DNA from: Curtobacterium sp. MCLR17_032
GTDB taxonomy: Bacteria; Actinomycetota; Actinomycetes; Actinomycetales; Microbacteriaceae
DNA length: 64,000 nt
Reading direction: 5' to 3'
Assembly: GCF_003234795.2 (NCBI RefSeq)
Contig: NZ_CP126268.1
Span: forward strand, 2,418,001 to 2,482,000
The position numbers and the translations under genes were made by a program. Shown piece by piece: positions 27,815-38,340 of this stretch (positions are counted from its first letter, which is position 1; each line of letters begins with the position of its first letter). The notes beneath the pieces were generated by a model. It worked only from the letters and a program-made list of their open reading frames with translations, was not told the DNA's origin and searched no databases.

Positions 27815-29199
27815 GCTCCGCGGGTCCGTCGATGGGCGCCGCTGGCGGCGCGAGGTCGCTGGCGCGCCACACCGCCGTCACCGGTGTCGGCGTCGTGCAC
27901 TCCAGCGGGACCGACACCACCGCCGGCGCCACCGCCGGGACCGCCGGGAGCGCCGGGACGGTCGGGAGGGCCGGTGACGCCACGATCGACCCCGCTGGCG
28001 TTCCCGCTGGTGGGCAGAGGACCGACACCGTCGTCGCTGTCACCGTCGACACGCGCGGGCGCCACCCTGGCGCGGCGTGCCCGCTCCCCGCCGGACGCCC
28101 CCGCGGGCGAACCGGACCGCCCGCGCCCCTCGAACCCCGTGCTCGCTCCGACCGACACCGCCGCAGGCCCACGCCCGGGCCCGGGCCCGGGCCCGAGTCC
28201 AGCCCCGGACTCCGCCACCGCCACCACCTCGAGCCGCCCCTGCCGGTCCACGCCGAACCGCCCGACCTCCGCGAGCCGCCGGACCCCGTTCCGGCGCTCC
28301 ACGTGCAGGACGAGGTCGAACGCACTCGCCGCCTGCCGTGCCAAGGACTCCGGACCCAGCCCGGCGAGCGCCCCGAGCGCCTCGAGCCGCGCCGCGACGT
28401 CGCCGACCCCGTTCGCGTGGACCGTCCCCGCTCCCCCGTCGTGCCCGGTGTTCAGCGCCGAGGTGAGCTCGCGGATCTCGGCGCCCCGACACTCCCCCAC
28501 GACGATGCGGTCGGGCCGCATCCGCAGCGCTTCGCGGAGCAGCCGTTCCGTCCCGAGCGCACCCGCGCCCTCTGCGTTGGCCTGCCGCGCTTCGAGGGCG
28601 ACGACGTGCGGGTGGTCGATCCGGAGTTCGGCGACGTCCTCGACCGTGACGATCCGTTCGTTCGTCGGGACCGACCCGAGCATCGCTGCGAGCAGGGTCG
28701 TCTTGCCGCTGCCGGTCGCCCCGGTGACGAGGACGTTCCGTCGTTCCTGCACGGCCCGTTCGACGACGGCCCGCGGCACGTGCTGGAAGAAGCCGCCGTC
28801 GGCGAGCCGGTCGATCGTCGGGAGTGCGTTCTGTGGCAGTCGGATCGAGATGGTGGTGCCGAGGACGCTCACCGGCGCCAGGACCACGTGGACCCGGATG
28901 CCGTCGCCGTGACGGACGTCCGCGCACGGTGTGGTCTCGTCGACGTGGCGACCACCGCGGGCCACGAGGGCTCGAGCGAGGTCACGGGTCCGCCGTTCCG
29001 AGAGGACCAGGCCGCTGACCGCGGTGAGCGCACCGCCACGGTCGGTCCAGACCCCGCGTCCCCCGAGCACCAGGACGTCAGTGACGCGGTCGTCGGCGAC
29101 GAGGGGTGCGAGTTCCTCGAAGTCGACGAGCGCGGCGGCCTGACGACGGTGCTCCGGACGTGGGGTGCCGGGGAGGAACGGTGCGCGATGCCGGTGCAT
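27811..29199 (-). CDS. tadA: Pilus assembly ATPase TadA/CpaF
   Basis: Hexameric secretion ATPase powering Flp pilus assembly. From ATG 29199 (MHRHRAPFLPG...) the product has 462 residues; the open frame extends 74 codons upstream but lacks family resemblance. VTDVLVLGGRGVW starts the N-terminal domain. Walker A is GATGSGKTTLL, Walker B is RIVVGECRGAEI, and GTVHANGVGDVAARLEAL is the C-terminal conserved segment. After VEVVAV the protein continues for about 130 residues of Gly/Pro/Ala/Asp-rich, disordered-looking sequence, unusual for the family. Confidence 0.88.
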   Translation of the reverse strand: MHRHRAPFLPGTPRPEHRRQAAALVDFEELAPLVADDRVTDVLVLGGRGVWTDRGGALTAVSGLVLSERRTRDLARALVARGGRHVDETTPCADVRHGDGIRVHVVLAPVSVLGTTISIRLPQNALPTIDRLADGGFFQHVPRAVVERAVQERRNVLVTGATGSGKTTLLAAMLGSVPTNERIVTVEDVAELRIDHPHVVALEARQANAEGAGALGTERLLREALRMRPDRIVVGECRGAEIRELTSALNTGHDGGAGTVHANGVGDVAARLEALGALAGLGPESLARQAASAFDLVLHVERRNGVRRLAEVGRFGVDRQGRLEVVAVAESGAGLGPGPGPGRGPAAVSVGASTGFEGRGRSGSPAGASGGERARRARVAPARVDGDSDDGVGPLPTSGNASGVDRGVTGPPDRPGAPGGPGGGAGGGVGPAGVHDADTGDGGVARQRPRAASGAHRRTRGA

Positions 29200-29530
29200 G
29201 TCGACGACGGTACGGACGGGGCGGGCCCGGCCAGTGCCTCCAGGACGGACCGGTGGAGAACGCAACCACCGCTGGCGAGAGTGCGGGACTTGTACCCCGA
29301 ACTTGTCGGCCGTACCCCGCCGTCGAGCCCCGGATCCCGAGGATTCCGGGGCTCTCGCCGGTCCGCAATGAGGGGGACACTCGAAGATCGGTCGGTGCAG
29401 TCCGTGTGGTTGCAGGAGCACGATGCGTCATCCTGCCGGTGGACCGCTCTGTCCACCGTTCCGCGTACCTGCGCGGATCGAGCAGGTCTGAGCGGGCCTC
29501 ACGGAGGGCCCGGGAGATGCGGGCGCCGCG
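29200..29530. other. Leader region between 6C RNA and tadA
   Basis: 331 bp without a convincing gene. It holds a perfect hairpin (29325-29354) and, read leftward, two copies of ACAAGT spaced by 13 bp within GACAAGTTCGGGGTACAAGT (29310-29291), about 90-110 bp before tadA, which might be regulator sites. The overlapping frames extending tadA upstream show no homology-like pattern. Confidence 0.5.
29325..29354 (-). terminator. Perfect 10-bp hairpin between 6C RNA and tadA
   Basis: GAGCCCCGGA and TCCGGGGCTC flank a 10-base loop. No T-run follows, so it could be a factor-dependent terminator or a leader structure of the tad transcript. Confidence 0.4.
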
Positions 29531-29631
29531 GGAAAAAGAAGAGGCGGCACCTGTTGGGGGGAACGGGTGCCGCCAGGACACCGGCGGATTGGGGGGAATC
29601 TTGGCCGGCGCCACCGGGAACGAGCCCGGCA
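29531..29631 (-). ncRNA. 6C small RNA
   Basis: Read leftward, two neighbouring stem-loops each expose six cytosines: ATTCCCCCCAAT (C-run at 29596-29591) and GTTCCCCCCAAC (29561-29556). The second stem, GGCGGCACC (29574-29566) with GGTGCCGCC (29551-29543), is followed by TCTTCTTTTT at 29541-29533, a good intrinsic terminator. Paired C6 loops with a terminal terminator define the actinobacterial 6C RNA family. The M. tuberculosis member (B11) also lies beside the Tad locus and upstream of acs, which strengthens the call. The 5' end is set from the -10 box and is approximate. Confidence 0.88.
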
Positions 29632-29637
29632 GGAACA

Positions 29638-29643
29638 ACTGTA
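29638..29643 (-). promoter_or_regulatory. Candidate -10 element of the 6C RNA
   Basis: Leftward TACAGT at 29643-29638, seven bases before the proposed RNA start. No good -35 box is seen. The remaining stretch up to acs (29644-29865) holds a TAGTCT hexamer at 29786-29791 that could serve acs; nothing else is recognised. Confidence 0.4.
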
Positions 29644-29865
29644 CCCCAGGAACCGGATCCGACGACACCTCTGACCGGAGAACGCGATCGAGTGCGTGGA
29701 TCGACCATCCGGCCGTGCGGGACCGGAGCCGAGCATCCGCGGTGAGCGAGTTGTCCACAGGCGCCTCGGCGGCGTCGGCGCTCGGAGTAGTCTCCGGAGG
29801 CGCCCGGTCATCGACTGCCTCGGTGGCCCGACCGCGACCCCGGCGGACGAGACGAGAGGACATCG

Positions 29866-31875
<2,010 letters not shown>

Positions 31876-31889
31876 CGCGGTGAACGTGC

Positions 31890-31925
31890 GGAGAGCCTCC
31901 AGGCCGGTCGGTCTGGAGGCTCTCC
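31890..31925. terminator. Bidirectional terminator between acs and ridA
   Basis: GGAGAGCCTCCAG and CTGGAGGCTCTCC are exact 13-bp arms with a 10-base loop between convergent genes. The motif GGAGGC recurs in other terminators of the window. Confidence 0.8.
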
Positions 31926-31959
31926 TGCTGTCCGCGGACCGGTCACGTCCGCCGGTGGT

Positions 31960-32421
31960 TCAGTCCGTCAACTCGACGATCAGCTCCACCTCGACGGGGG
32001 CGTCGAGCGGGAGCACCGCGACGCCGACGGCGCTGCGGGCGTGGATGCCCGCTTCACCGAAGACGTCGCCGATGAGCTGCGAGGCGCCGTTCGCGACGCC
32101 GGGCTGACCGGTGAAGGAGGGGTCCGAGGCGACGAAGACGGTCACCTTGACGACCTTCGCCACCCGGTCGAGCGACCCGGCGACGCTCTGCACGGCGGCG
32201 AGGCCGTTCAGTGCGGCCTGCCGAGCCTGCGCGGTCGCGGTCTCGGCGTCGACCGCGGACCCGACCTTGCCGGTGACCGGGAGGGCGCCGTCGACGAAGG
32301 GCAGCTGCCCCGCGGTGAAGACGTGCGAGCCCGAGACCACGGCCGGGACGTACGCCGCGACGGGCGCGGCGACGGCCGGGATCGTGAGGCCGAGCTCGCG
32401 CAGGCGGTCCTCGATGCTCAT
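31960..32421 (-). CDS. RidA family protein (YjgF/YER057c/UK114)
   Basis: Small trimeric protein of 153 residues, MSIEDRLRELGLTIPAVAAP. It belongs to the longer RidA subgroup, with VSGSHVFTAGQLPFVDGALP and AARQAALNGLAAVQSVAGSL-like core segments. RidA proteins hydrolyse reactive enamine/imine intermediates, but this subgroup lacks firm functional data and the usual active-site arginine position is not obvious to me. The ATG overlaps the stop of the upstream 52-codon gene, a pairing also known from mycobacteria (Rv3678A-Rv3678c, from memory). Confidence 0.85.
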   Translation of the reverse strand: MSIEDRLRELGLTIPAVAAPVAAYVPAVVSGSHVFTAGQLPFVDGALPVTGKVGSAVDAETATAQARQAALNGLAAVQSVAGSLDRVAKVVKVTVFVASDPSFTGQPGVANGASQLIGDVFGEAGIHARSAVGVAVLPLDAPVEVELIVELTD

Positions 32422-32576
32422 GCGTCGGCCTTCGGACGCTTCAGGTAGGCGACCAGGCCGCCCTCCGGGCCGGTGACGACCTGGACCAGCTCCCAGCCCT
32501 GGTCACCGAAGTTGTTCAGGATGGCAGTGGTGTTGTGGATGATCAACGGAGTCGTGAGGTATTCCCAGCGGCGCAT
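32418..32576 (-). CDS. Small DUF4177-like protein upstream of ridA
   Basis: 52-residue protein translated leftward from ATG 32576: it begins MRRWEYLTTPLIIHNTTAIL and ends KRPKADA. The Trp-Glu-Tyr start and the central DQGWELVQVV are the hallmarks of the small DUF4177 family, whose function is unknown. The stop overlaps the ridA ATG (ATGA), indicating coupled translation. It is divergent from the PBP gene, only 50 bp away. Confidence 0.82.
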   Translation of the reverse strand: MRRWEYLTTPLIIHNTTAILNNFGDQGWELVQVVTGPEGGLVAYLKRPKADA

Positions 32577-32626
32577 GCGGTTCCTTGCCAGCCTTTCAGT
32601 CCGAGGTGTCGTTTAGGCTGCATCCT

Positions 32627-35263
32627 ATGTCTGCCCAGAAGACGTCTGCCCGTCGGACCAAGCCCGTCTCCGCAGTCGGCGCCTTCATCGGTTTCGTCGG
32701 CTTCAGCGCACTCGCCGGTCTGCTCGTCACGATCGGGGTCACCCCGGCCATCGCGGTCGCCGGTGTGACGACGACCTCGACCATCGGGGTGTTCGAGTCC
32801 CTGCCCGAGTACATCGAGCTCGGCGACCTGCCCCAGCGCAACGAAGTGCTGGCGTACCAGGGCGGCAAGCCCGTGCACCTGGCGACGGTCTACGACCAGA
32901 ACCGCCAGGAACTGAAGTACGACCAGATCAGCGACAACCTGAAGAACGCGGCCATCGACGGCGAGGACAAGCGCTTCTGGGACCACGGCGGGGTCGACAT
33001 GACTTCGCTGGTGCGAGCTGGTGTGGGGACGGTCGCGGGCGGTGGCCTCGGTGACTCGGGCGGTGGCTCGACCCTGACCATGCAGCTGGTCCGCAACATC
33101 AAGATGCAGCAGGCACTCGAGCTCCCGACACAGGAAGAGCGCCTCAAGGCCTACAACGAGGCCACGAAGGTCTCGGTCTCCCGCAAGCTCGAGGAGATGA
33201 AGCTCGCGATCGGGCTCGCGAAGAAGTACTCGAAGAAGGACATCCTCACCGGGTACCTCAACATCGCCTTCTTCGGCGACCAGACCTACGGCGTGCAGGC
33301 CGCGGCCCAGCACTACTACGGCAAGAACGCCACGGACCTGACCCCCGCAGAGGGCGCGTCGATCCTGGCCATCGTGCAGTCGCCGAACACCCGCAACCTG
33401 TCGGACCCCAAGTTCTACGAGGCCAACGTCGCCCGACGTGACGTCATCCTCAAGTCGATGTACGCGCAGAAGCACATCGACAAGAAGCAGTTCGACGAGG
33501 CCATCGCCTCGAAGCCGGCCGACTACGTGCACCTGACCGACCCGACCCAGGGCTGCAAGGCTTCCGCCGGCAACGGTTCGCAGTTCTTCTGCGACTACGC
33601 CGTGCAGATCGTCAAGCAGATGTCGCAGCTCGGTGCGACGCAGAAGCAGCGCGACGCAGCCTGGCGCAACGGCGGGTACACGATCCAGACCACGCTGAAC
33701 CTGGACCTGAACAACGCGCAGAAGGACCTGATCAACCAGTACGCACCGAACACCGAGTCCAGGTTCGCCCTGGGTGGCGTGCTGAACTCGGTCGAGGCCG
33801 ACACCGGCCGTGTGCTGACGATGGTGCAGAACAAGAACTACAACCAGCTGGCCAAGTGCGGCTCGCAGGGCGCAGACCCGAACGCCTGTGCGCCGGCCAC
33901 CGACACGGGTCTGAACCTCAGTGTCGACCAGCAGTACGGCGGCGGCGAGGGCTTCCAGACCGGTTCGACGTTCAAGCCGTTCACGCTGCTGAACTGGCTG
34001 CAGAACGGCCACGGCCTGCAGGAGATCGTGAACGGGACGCCGCGGACGTTCTCGAGCTTCACGCAGTGCAAGTCGCCGATCTACACGCCGTACCCGGTGC
34101 GGAACGACGCACCGGGCGAGGGCGGCAACATGACCGTCGAGAACGCGACCTACCGCTCGATCAACAACTCGTACGTCCAGATGGCCCAGAAGCTCGACTT
34201 CTGCGACATCCGCGACACGGCCGAGAGTCTCGGCGTGCACCTGGCGAAGCCGCGCGCAACTTCGACCGAGTACGCGGACGACATGTCCAAGAAGACGACG
34301 AGCGACGTCCGGACGAACCCGTCGTTCGTCCTCGGTACCAACTACATCGCACCGCTGACGATGGCTGCCGCGTACGCGGGCATCGCGAACAAGGGCACGT
34401 TCTGCCGGCCGATCGCGATCGACAACGTCACGAACGCCGACGGCAAGTCGCTCGGCGGCCAGCCGAAGGACTGCACCCAGGCGATCGACCCGCAGGTCGC
34501 GGCCACCGCGATCTACGCGCTCAAGAAGGTCCTGACCATCGGTACCGCGGTCAACGGCCGGACGCCGGACGGCTTCGACGAGTTCGCCAAGACCGGTACC
34601 ACCGACGAAGCAGACCAGATCTGGCTCGTCGGCGCGACCAGCAAGGCCGCGACCGCTGCGTGGATGGGCAACATCGAGGGCAAGCAGAGCCTCCGGTTCG
34701 TCTACGGTCCGAACGGCCAGTACGCCGGCTCCCGCACCGCGCTCTGGCGCCAGGCGCAGGCCGTCGTGAACACCCAGTACCCGGGCGGCGAGTTCGAGAC
34801 CCCGTCCGCGGCGGCCATCCGCGGCAACAGCATCACCGTCCCGAACGTGGCCGGGCAGACCCCCGACGCGGCACGGGCAGCGCTCGCGAACGTCGGCCTG
34901 ACCTACGTCGACGGCGGAGTGCAGTCCGGCGGCGGAACCGCGGGGACGGTCTCGTCGACCAGTCCGGCAGCCGGACTCCAGCTCTCCAAGGGCTCGAGCG
35001 TGACGGTCTACACCACCGACGGCTCGCAGGCCTCGGTCCCCGATGTCGGCGGCAAGAAGGTCGACGACGCGAAATCGACCCTGTCCGATGCCGGGTTCAC
35101 GAACGTGGCCGTCGCGGGCGACTACGAGCGCGGCAACGGCAAGAACGAGTGCACGGTCGCCGCGGTCGCTCCGGGCGCCGGGACGGCCACGGCGAAGACC
35201 ACCGGGGTGACCCTCAAGCTGTTCGGCAACAAGGACGGCAAGGCGCCGAAGGACTGCCGATGA
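32627..35263 (+). CDS. ponA: Class A penicillin-binding protein with two PASTA domains
   Basis: Bifunctional peptidoglycan transglycosylase/transpeptidase of 878 residues. One N-terminal membrane helix lies at about residues 18-48. The transglycosylase domain shows AAIDGEDKRFWDHGGVD with the catalytic Glu and GGSTLTMQLVRN. The transpeptidase has STFK with Ser447, SINNSYV (SxN) and FAKTGTT (KTG). Two PASTA domains follow at about 738-803 and 804-878, as in mycobacterial PonA2. The ATG at 32627 is preferred over 32585; TAGGCT at 32613-32618 would make the mRNA nearly leaderless. Confidence 0.94.
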   Translation: MSAQKTSARRTKPVSAVGAFIGFVGFSALAGLLVTIGVTPAIAVAGVTTTSTIGVFESLPEYIELGDLPQRNEVLAYQGGKPVHLATVYDQNRQELKYDQISDNLKNAAIDGEDKRFWDHGGVDMTSLVRAGVGTVAGGGLGDSGGGSTLTMQLVRNIKMQQALELPTQEERLKAYNEATKVSVSRKLEEMKLAIGLAKKYSKKDILTGYLNIAFFGDQTYGVQAAAQHYYGKNATDLTPAEGASILAIVQSPNTRNLSDPKFYEANVARRDVILKSMYAQKHIDKKQFDEAIASKPADYVHLTDPTQGCKASAGNGSQFFCDYAVQIVKQMSQLGATQKQRDAAWRNGGYTIQTTLNLDLNNAQKDLINQYAPNTESRFALGGVLNSVEADTGRVLTMVQNKNYNQLAKCGSQGADPNACAPATDTGLNLSVDQQYGGGEGFQTGSTFKPFTLLNWLQNGHGLQEIVNGTPRTFSSFTQCKSPIYTPYPVRNDAPGEGGNMTVENATYRSINNSYVQMAQKLDFCDIRDTAESLGVHLAKPRATSTEYADDMSKKTTSDVRTNPSFVLGTNYIAPLTMAAAYAGIANKGTFCRPIAIDNVTNADGKSLGGQPKDCTQAIDPQVAATAIYALKKVLTIGTAVNGRTPDGFDEFAKTGTTDEADQIWLVGATSKAATAAWMGNIEGKQSLRFVYGPNGQYAGSRTALWRQAQAVVNTQYPGGEFETPSAAAIRGNSITVPNVAGQTPDAARAALANVGLTYVDGGVQSGGGTAGTVSSTSPAAGLQLSKGSSVTVYTTDGSQASVPDVGGKKVDDAKSTLSDAGFTNVAVAGDYERGNGKNECTVAAVAPGAGTATAKTTGVTLKLFGNKDGKAPKDCR

Positions 35264-36213
35264 GCCGCGGCCGCGGTGCCCTCGGCGTCCTGGCCGCGGG
35301 TGCCGCGGTCGGTGTCGCCTCGGCAGCCTGGGGCGCACTGGTCGAACGCCGGCGGTTCGGCATCCGGTGGGAGACGGTCCCCGTCCTGCCCGCCGGTTCC
35401 CGTGACGTGACGGTGCTGCACCTCTCCGACATCCACATGGCGCCGTGGCAGGCCGACAAGCAGCAGTGGATCCGCGACCTCAGCCTGGTCGAGCCGGACT
35501 TCATCGTGAACACCGGCGACAACCTCGGGCACGAGACCGCCAACGCCGCCGTCGAGTACACCCTCGAGCCGTTCCGCGGCATCCCCGGAGCGTTCGTGTA
35601 CGGCTCGAACGACTTCTTCGCCCCGTCCCCGCGGAACCCGGCGCGCTACCTCTCCGGTCCGAGCACGATGCGGCCCGAGGCGCCTCCGGCGAAGCTCGAC
35701 GTCGATCGGCAGACGGCCTTCTTCGAGTCACTCGGCTGGCTCGACCTCAACAACCGCGCCCGTGCGATCGAGGTCCGCGGCTCACGCTTCGAGCTCTTCG
35801 GCACCTCCGACGCGCACCGCGGCTGGGACCGTCTCGATCTGCTGCCGGCCAACGTCGACGAGATGCGCTCCGAGGTCCCCTGGTCCGAGGACGAGACCGG
35901 CCCCTCCCCCGTCTCCATCGGCGTCACGCACGCGCCCTACCGTCGAGTGTTGGACGCCTTCGTCACGCAGGGCGCGGACGTCGTGTTCGCCGGGCACACC
36001 CACGGCGGCCAGGTCGCCGTCCCCGGAGTCGGGGCACTGGTGACGAATTCGGACCTCCCCCGTCGGTACGCCAGCGGACTGCACCAGTGGCAGAACCGGA
36101 CGCACTGGTCGTGGCTCAACGTCTCGGCCGGCCTCGGCACCTCGATCTACGCCCCGATCCGGTTCGCCGTACGCCCCGAGGCCGTGGTCGTCACTCTCAC
36201 CGCCCGAGTCTGA
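35260..36213 (+). CDS. Membrane-anchored metallophosphoesterase
   Basis: Calcineurin-like phosphoesterase of 317 residues. An N-terminal hydrophobic stretch (residues 7-27) looks like a signal anchor. The two-metal site is complete: LSDIHM, NTGDN, GSND, GVTHAP and FAGHTHGGQ. The natural substrate is unknown; relatives include YkuE-like and UDP-diacylglucosamine hydrolase-like enzymes. ATG at 35260 overlaps the PBP stop (ATGA). The same PBP-phosphoesterase pair is found in mycobacteria (Rv3682-Rv3683, from memory), so a role in the cell envelope is plausible. Confidence 0.88.
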   Translation: MSRGRGALGVLAAGAAVGVASAAWGALVERRRFGIRWETVPVLPAGSRDVTVLHLSDIHMAPWQADKQQWIRDLSLVEPDFIVNTGDNLGHETANAAVEYTLEPFRGIPGAFVYGSNDFFAPSPRNPARYLSGPSTMRPEAPPAKLDVDRQTAFFESLGWLDLNNRARAIEVRGSRFELFGTSDAHRGWDRLDLLPANVDEMRSEVPWSEDETGPSPVSIGVTHAPYRRVLDAFVTQGADVVFAGHTHGGQVAVPGVGALVTNSDLPRRYASGLHQWQNRTHWSWLNVSAGLGTSIYAPIRFAVRPEAVVVTLTARV

Positions 36214-36341
36214 GCCACACCGGGGTCCGCATCGGAGGTCGGCCGCCCGGCTGTCACCTGTGCACCTGGTGGTCACGTGCCTCCCGATCGGGTCCGCCGA
36301 GGACCTCTCCGCCGGAGCGACAGCCGGGCGCCGGAGGGGAT

Positions 36342-36422
36342 CGTGGGCCGGTCGCCCGCACGTCCTGGTTCCCACGACAGCTGCGGTCGCGGGCCGGTTG
36401 CGCGCATCTCCTTGTTCCCGCG
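36342..36422. repeat. Pair of related 35-nt hairpin elements
   Basis: 36342-36376 and 36388-36422 share the pattern stem-GGCCGGTYGCSCGCAYSTCC-TKGTT-stem. Stems are CGTGGG/CCCACG in the first and CGCGGG/CCCGCG in the second; the T-A to C-G change preserves pairing. A shortened relative (GCGGGCTCTCCTTGTTTCCG) lies at 36807-36826. Confidence 0.6.
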
Positions 36423-36615
36423 CCGCGTCGGTAGGCGCCAGGCCGGTCCTCGGGCACCCCGCCGCTCAGCGTGCGCCCGCGCGGGTCGGTGGGTGCCGGT
36501 CCGGGGGGACGCCGGTCCGGGGGGCGCGCCGGTCTGCGGCCGCAGCCGTGTGCGGAGGCCCGGCCGTGTGGTCCGACTCAACGCGGCGAATCGCGACGCG
36601 CCCGGCCGACATCGC

Positions 36616-36649
36616 GTGGTCGTGAGCACCCCCGAACATCGGATAGACT
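36616..36649 (+). promoter_or_regulatory. Promoter of tRNA-Pro
   Basis: TAGACT at 36644-36649 is the -10 box, about 35 bp before the tRNA. GTGGTCGTGAGCACCC at 36616-36631 covers the -35 region and recurs exactly upstream of tRNA-Ser. Confidence 0.6.
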
Positions 36650-36684
36650 TCTGGGGTTGCTCCGGGAACGGAGTGATCACACCG

Positions 36685-36759
<75 letters not shown>

Positions 36760-36764
36760 AGCCA

Positions 36765-36794
36765 CGGCCCTGGTTCCACTCGGAACCAGGGCCG
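36765..36794 (+). terminator. Terminator of tRNA-Pro
   Basis: CGGCCCTGGTTCC and GGAACCAGGGCCG form a perfect 13-bp stem with a four-base loop, followed by TTCTGCATTT. Confidence 0.85.
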
Positions 36795-36865
36795 TTCTGC
36801 ATTTCCGCGGGCTCTCCTTGTTTCCGGATCAGCCGTCGTCCCGCCCGGCGGCCGAACGGGTCGCC

Positions 36866-37230
36866 GCACAACGAGAACCGGTCCGCACCAGGGCCTCCCC
36901 CGGTGCGAATCGGTTCCGGTAGTGCATCTCCACCCCGCACCCGCACCGGCACGGTGCAAGCCAGGTCGGCGTGCCGCTGGCCGGGTCGACGCACAACAAG
37001 AACCGGTCTGCACCAGGGCTTCCCGCGGCGCAAACCGGTTCCGGTAGTGCCTGTCCAGGCCGAACCGGCGCAGGGCGAGCCAGGCCGGCGTGCCGAGCAG
37101 CCGGCAACCGGCTGGGTCGCCGCACAACGAGAACCGGTCCGCGCCAGGGTTTCCCGCGGCGCGAACCGGTTCCGGTAGTGCTTGTCCATGCCGAACCGGC
37201 GCAGCGCGAGCCAGGCTGCGTGCCGGCCCG
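36866..37230. repeat. Three-unit tandem array of hairpin-forming repeats
   Basis: Units begin at 36866, 36991 and 37122 (periods 125 and 131 bp). Each starts with a 60-bp core (36866-36925, 36991-37050, 37122-37181) from GCACAAC to GTAGTGC. The core folds on itself: GAACCGGT-C-CGCACC pairs with GGTGCG-A-ATCGGTTC around an AGGGCCTCCC-type loop. Differences between cores keep the pairing: C-G to T-A at one pair and A-T to G-C at another. The spacer between cores is also related (CCGAACCGGCGCAG...GCGAGCCAGGC). The array is gene-free and lies between the tRNA-Pro terminator and a monooxygenase gene. Confidence 0.8.
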
Positions 37231-37257
37231 CGCCCGCCAGCGGCGCCGGCCGCTCCC

Positions 37258-38298
37258 CTACGCCACCGCGACGCCCGGGCGGACCAGACGCCCCTCGGCG
37301 TGCAGCCCGGCGACGACCTCGAGCGCCTGGTGCCGGTAGCGCGCCTGTGCGGCGCCCGGAGCGACGATGACACCGTCCGCCCCGGTCGACTCGACCAGGT
37401 CGTTGATCTTCGCTGCGACCTGCTCACGCGTGCCGTACGCCTGACGCTCGGTGCGGGCGGCGATGAACCGACGCTCGCGGTCCGAGAACTGGTAGGCGCG
37501 CGCCTCGTCCATGGACACCGGCTCGGGCTTCGTGCCCTGACGCATCCGGATGAAGGAGATCATGCCCGGGGCGCTCTGCTCCTCGACCACGGCGGGGTCC
37601 TCGTCGGTGACGACCTGCACGCCGATCAGTGCGAGGGGCTCCGACCGGAAGCGGGACGGCCGGAACGACTGGTGGTAGAGCGCCAGTGCCGCTTCGGTGT
37701 TGTCCGAGGCGAAGTGGTGCGCGAACGCGAAGGCGATGCCGAGTGCACCGGCGACCTGCGCGCTGTACCCGGAGGAACCGAGCAGCCAGAACTCGGGCAC
37801 GTCGCCGTAGCCGGGGACGGCGCGGATCCGGGAGAGCGGGTTCGACTCCTCCATGCCGGTGAAGAACCCGATCAGGTCGGCGAGCTGCTGCGGGAAGTCG
37901 TCGACGTCCAGGCGGTCGGTGCGACGCAGCGCCATCGCGGTCGCCCCGTCCGTACCGGGTGCGCGACCGATGCCGAGGTCCACGCGGTCGCCGTACAGGG
38001 CGCGGAGGGTGCCGAACTGCTCGGCGATGACGAGGGGTGCGTGGTTCGGCAGCATCACACCACCGGATCCGATGCGGATGGTGGAGGTCGCGGCTCCGAC
38101 GGCGCTCAGCAGCACGGCAGGTGCGGACGACGTGATGCCCGGCATGCCGTGGTGCTCGGCGACCCAGATCCGTTCGTAGCCGAGCTGCTCGGCTCGGACG
38201 GCCATGTCGATCGAGCCCTGCAGGGCTTCGGTGTTCGACTGGCCGTACTCGCGCGTGGCGAGGTCGAGGACGGAAAGGTGCAGGGGTGCGTCACTCAT
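37258..38298 (-). CDS. LLM class flavin-dependent oxidoreductase (luciferase-like monooxygenase)
   Basis: Predicted FMN/F420-type monooxygenase with the bacterial luciferase barrel, 346 residues. The N-terminal [40 protein letters not shown] and [20 protein letters not shown] are typical of the MsnO8/YhbW-like group. [19 protein letters not shown] is the mid-protein phosphate-binding segment. The substrate is unknown. ATG at 38298 gives [10 protein letters not shown]. It is the downstream neighbour of the tdk operon on the same strand, separated by a 21-bp repeat array. Confidence 0.9.
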   Translation of the reverse strand: MSDAPLHLSVLDLATREYGQSNTEALQGSIDMAVRAEQLGYERIWVAEHHGMPGITSSAPAVLLSAVGAATSTIRIGSGGVMLPNHAPLVIAEQFGTLRALYGDRVDLGIGRAPGTDGATAMALRRTDRLDVDDFPQQLADLIGFFTGMEESNPLSRIRAVPGYGDVPEFWLLGSSGYSAQVAGALGIAFAFAHHFASDNTEAALALYHQSFRPSRFRSEPLALIGVQVVTDEDPAVVEEQSAPGMISFIRMRQGTKPEPVSMDEARAYQFSDRERRFIAARTERQAYGTREQVAAKINDLVESTGADGVIVAPGAAQARYRHQALEVVAGLHAEGRLVRPGVAVA

Positions 38299-38340
38299 GT
38301 CGGAGCCAACGTGAGCCGCCCCGAGACCATTCCGCGCCTC

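Larger units (their letters stand above)
36214..36684. other. Gene-free region before tRNA-Pro
   Basis: 471 bp with no convincing ORF. It contains two related 35-nt hairpins (36342-36376 and 36388-36422) and the tRNA promoter at the right end. The middle (36430-36600) is very GC-rich with repeated CCGGTCCGGGGGG segments around 36497-36527. Confidence 0.55.

Noticed and set aside
28931-29421. Longer TadA start at 29421
   Set aside because: The additional N-terminal residues are basic and unstructured-looking; family-like sequence begins after the ATG at 29199.
32543-35338. 931-codon open frame opposite the PBP gene
   Set aside because: Mirror frame of a gene with all catalytic motifs present; no start context or recognisable domain.
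36866-37230. CRISPR array
   Set aside because: Repeats are about 60 bp with related rather than unique spacers, only three units, and no cas genes nearby.
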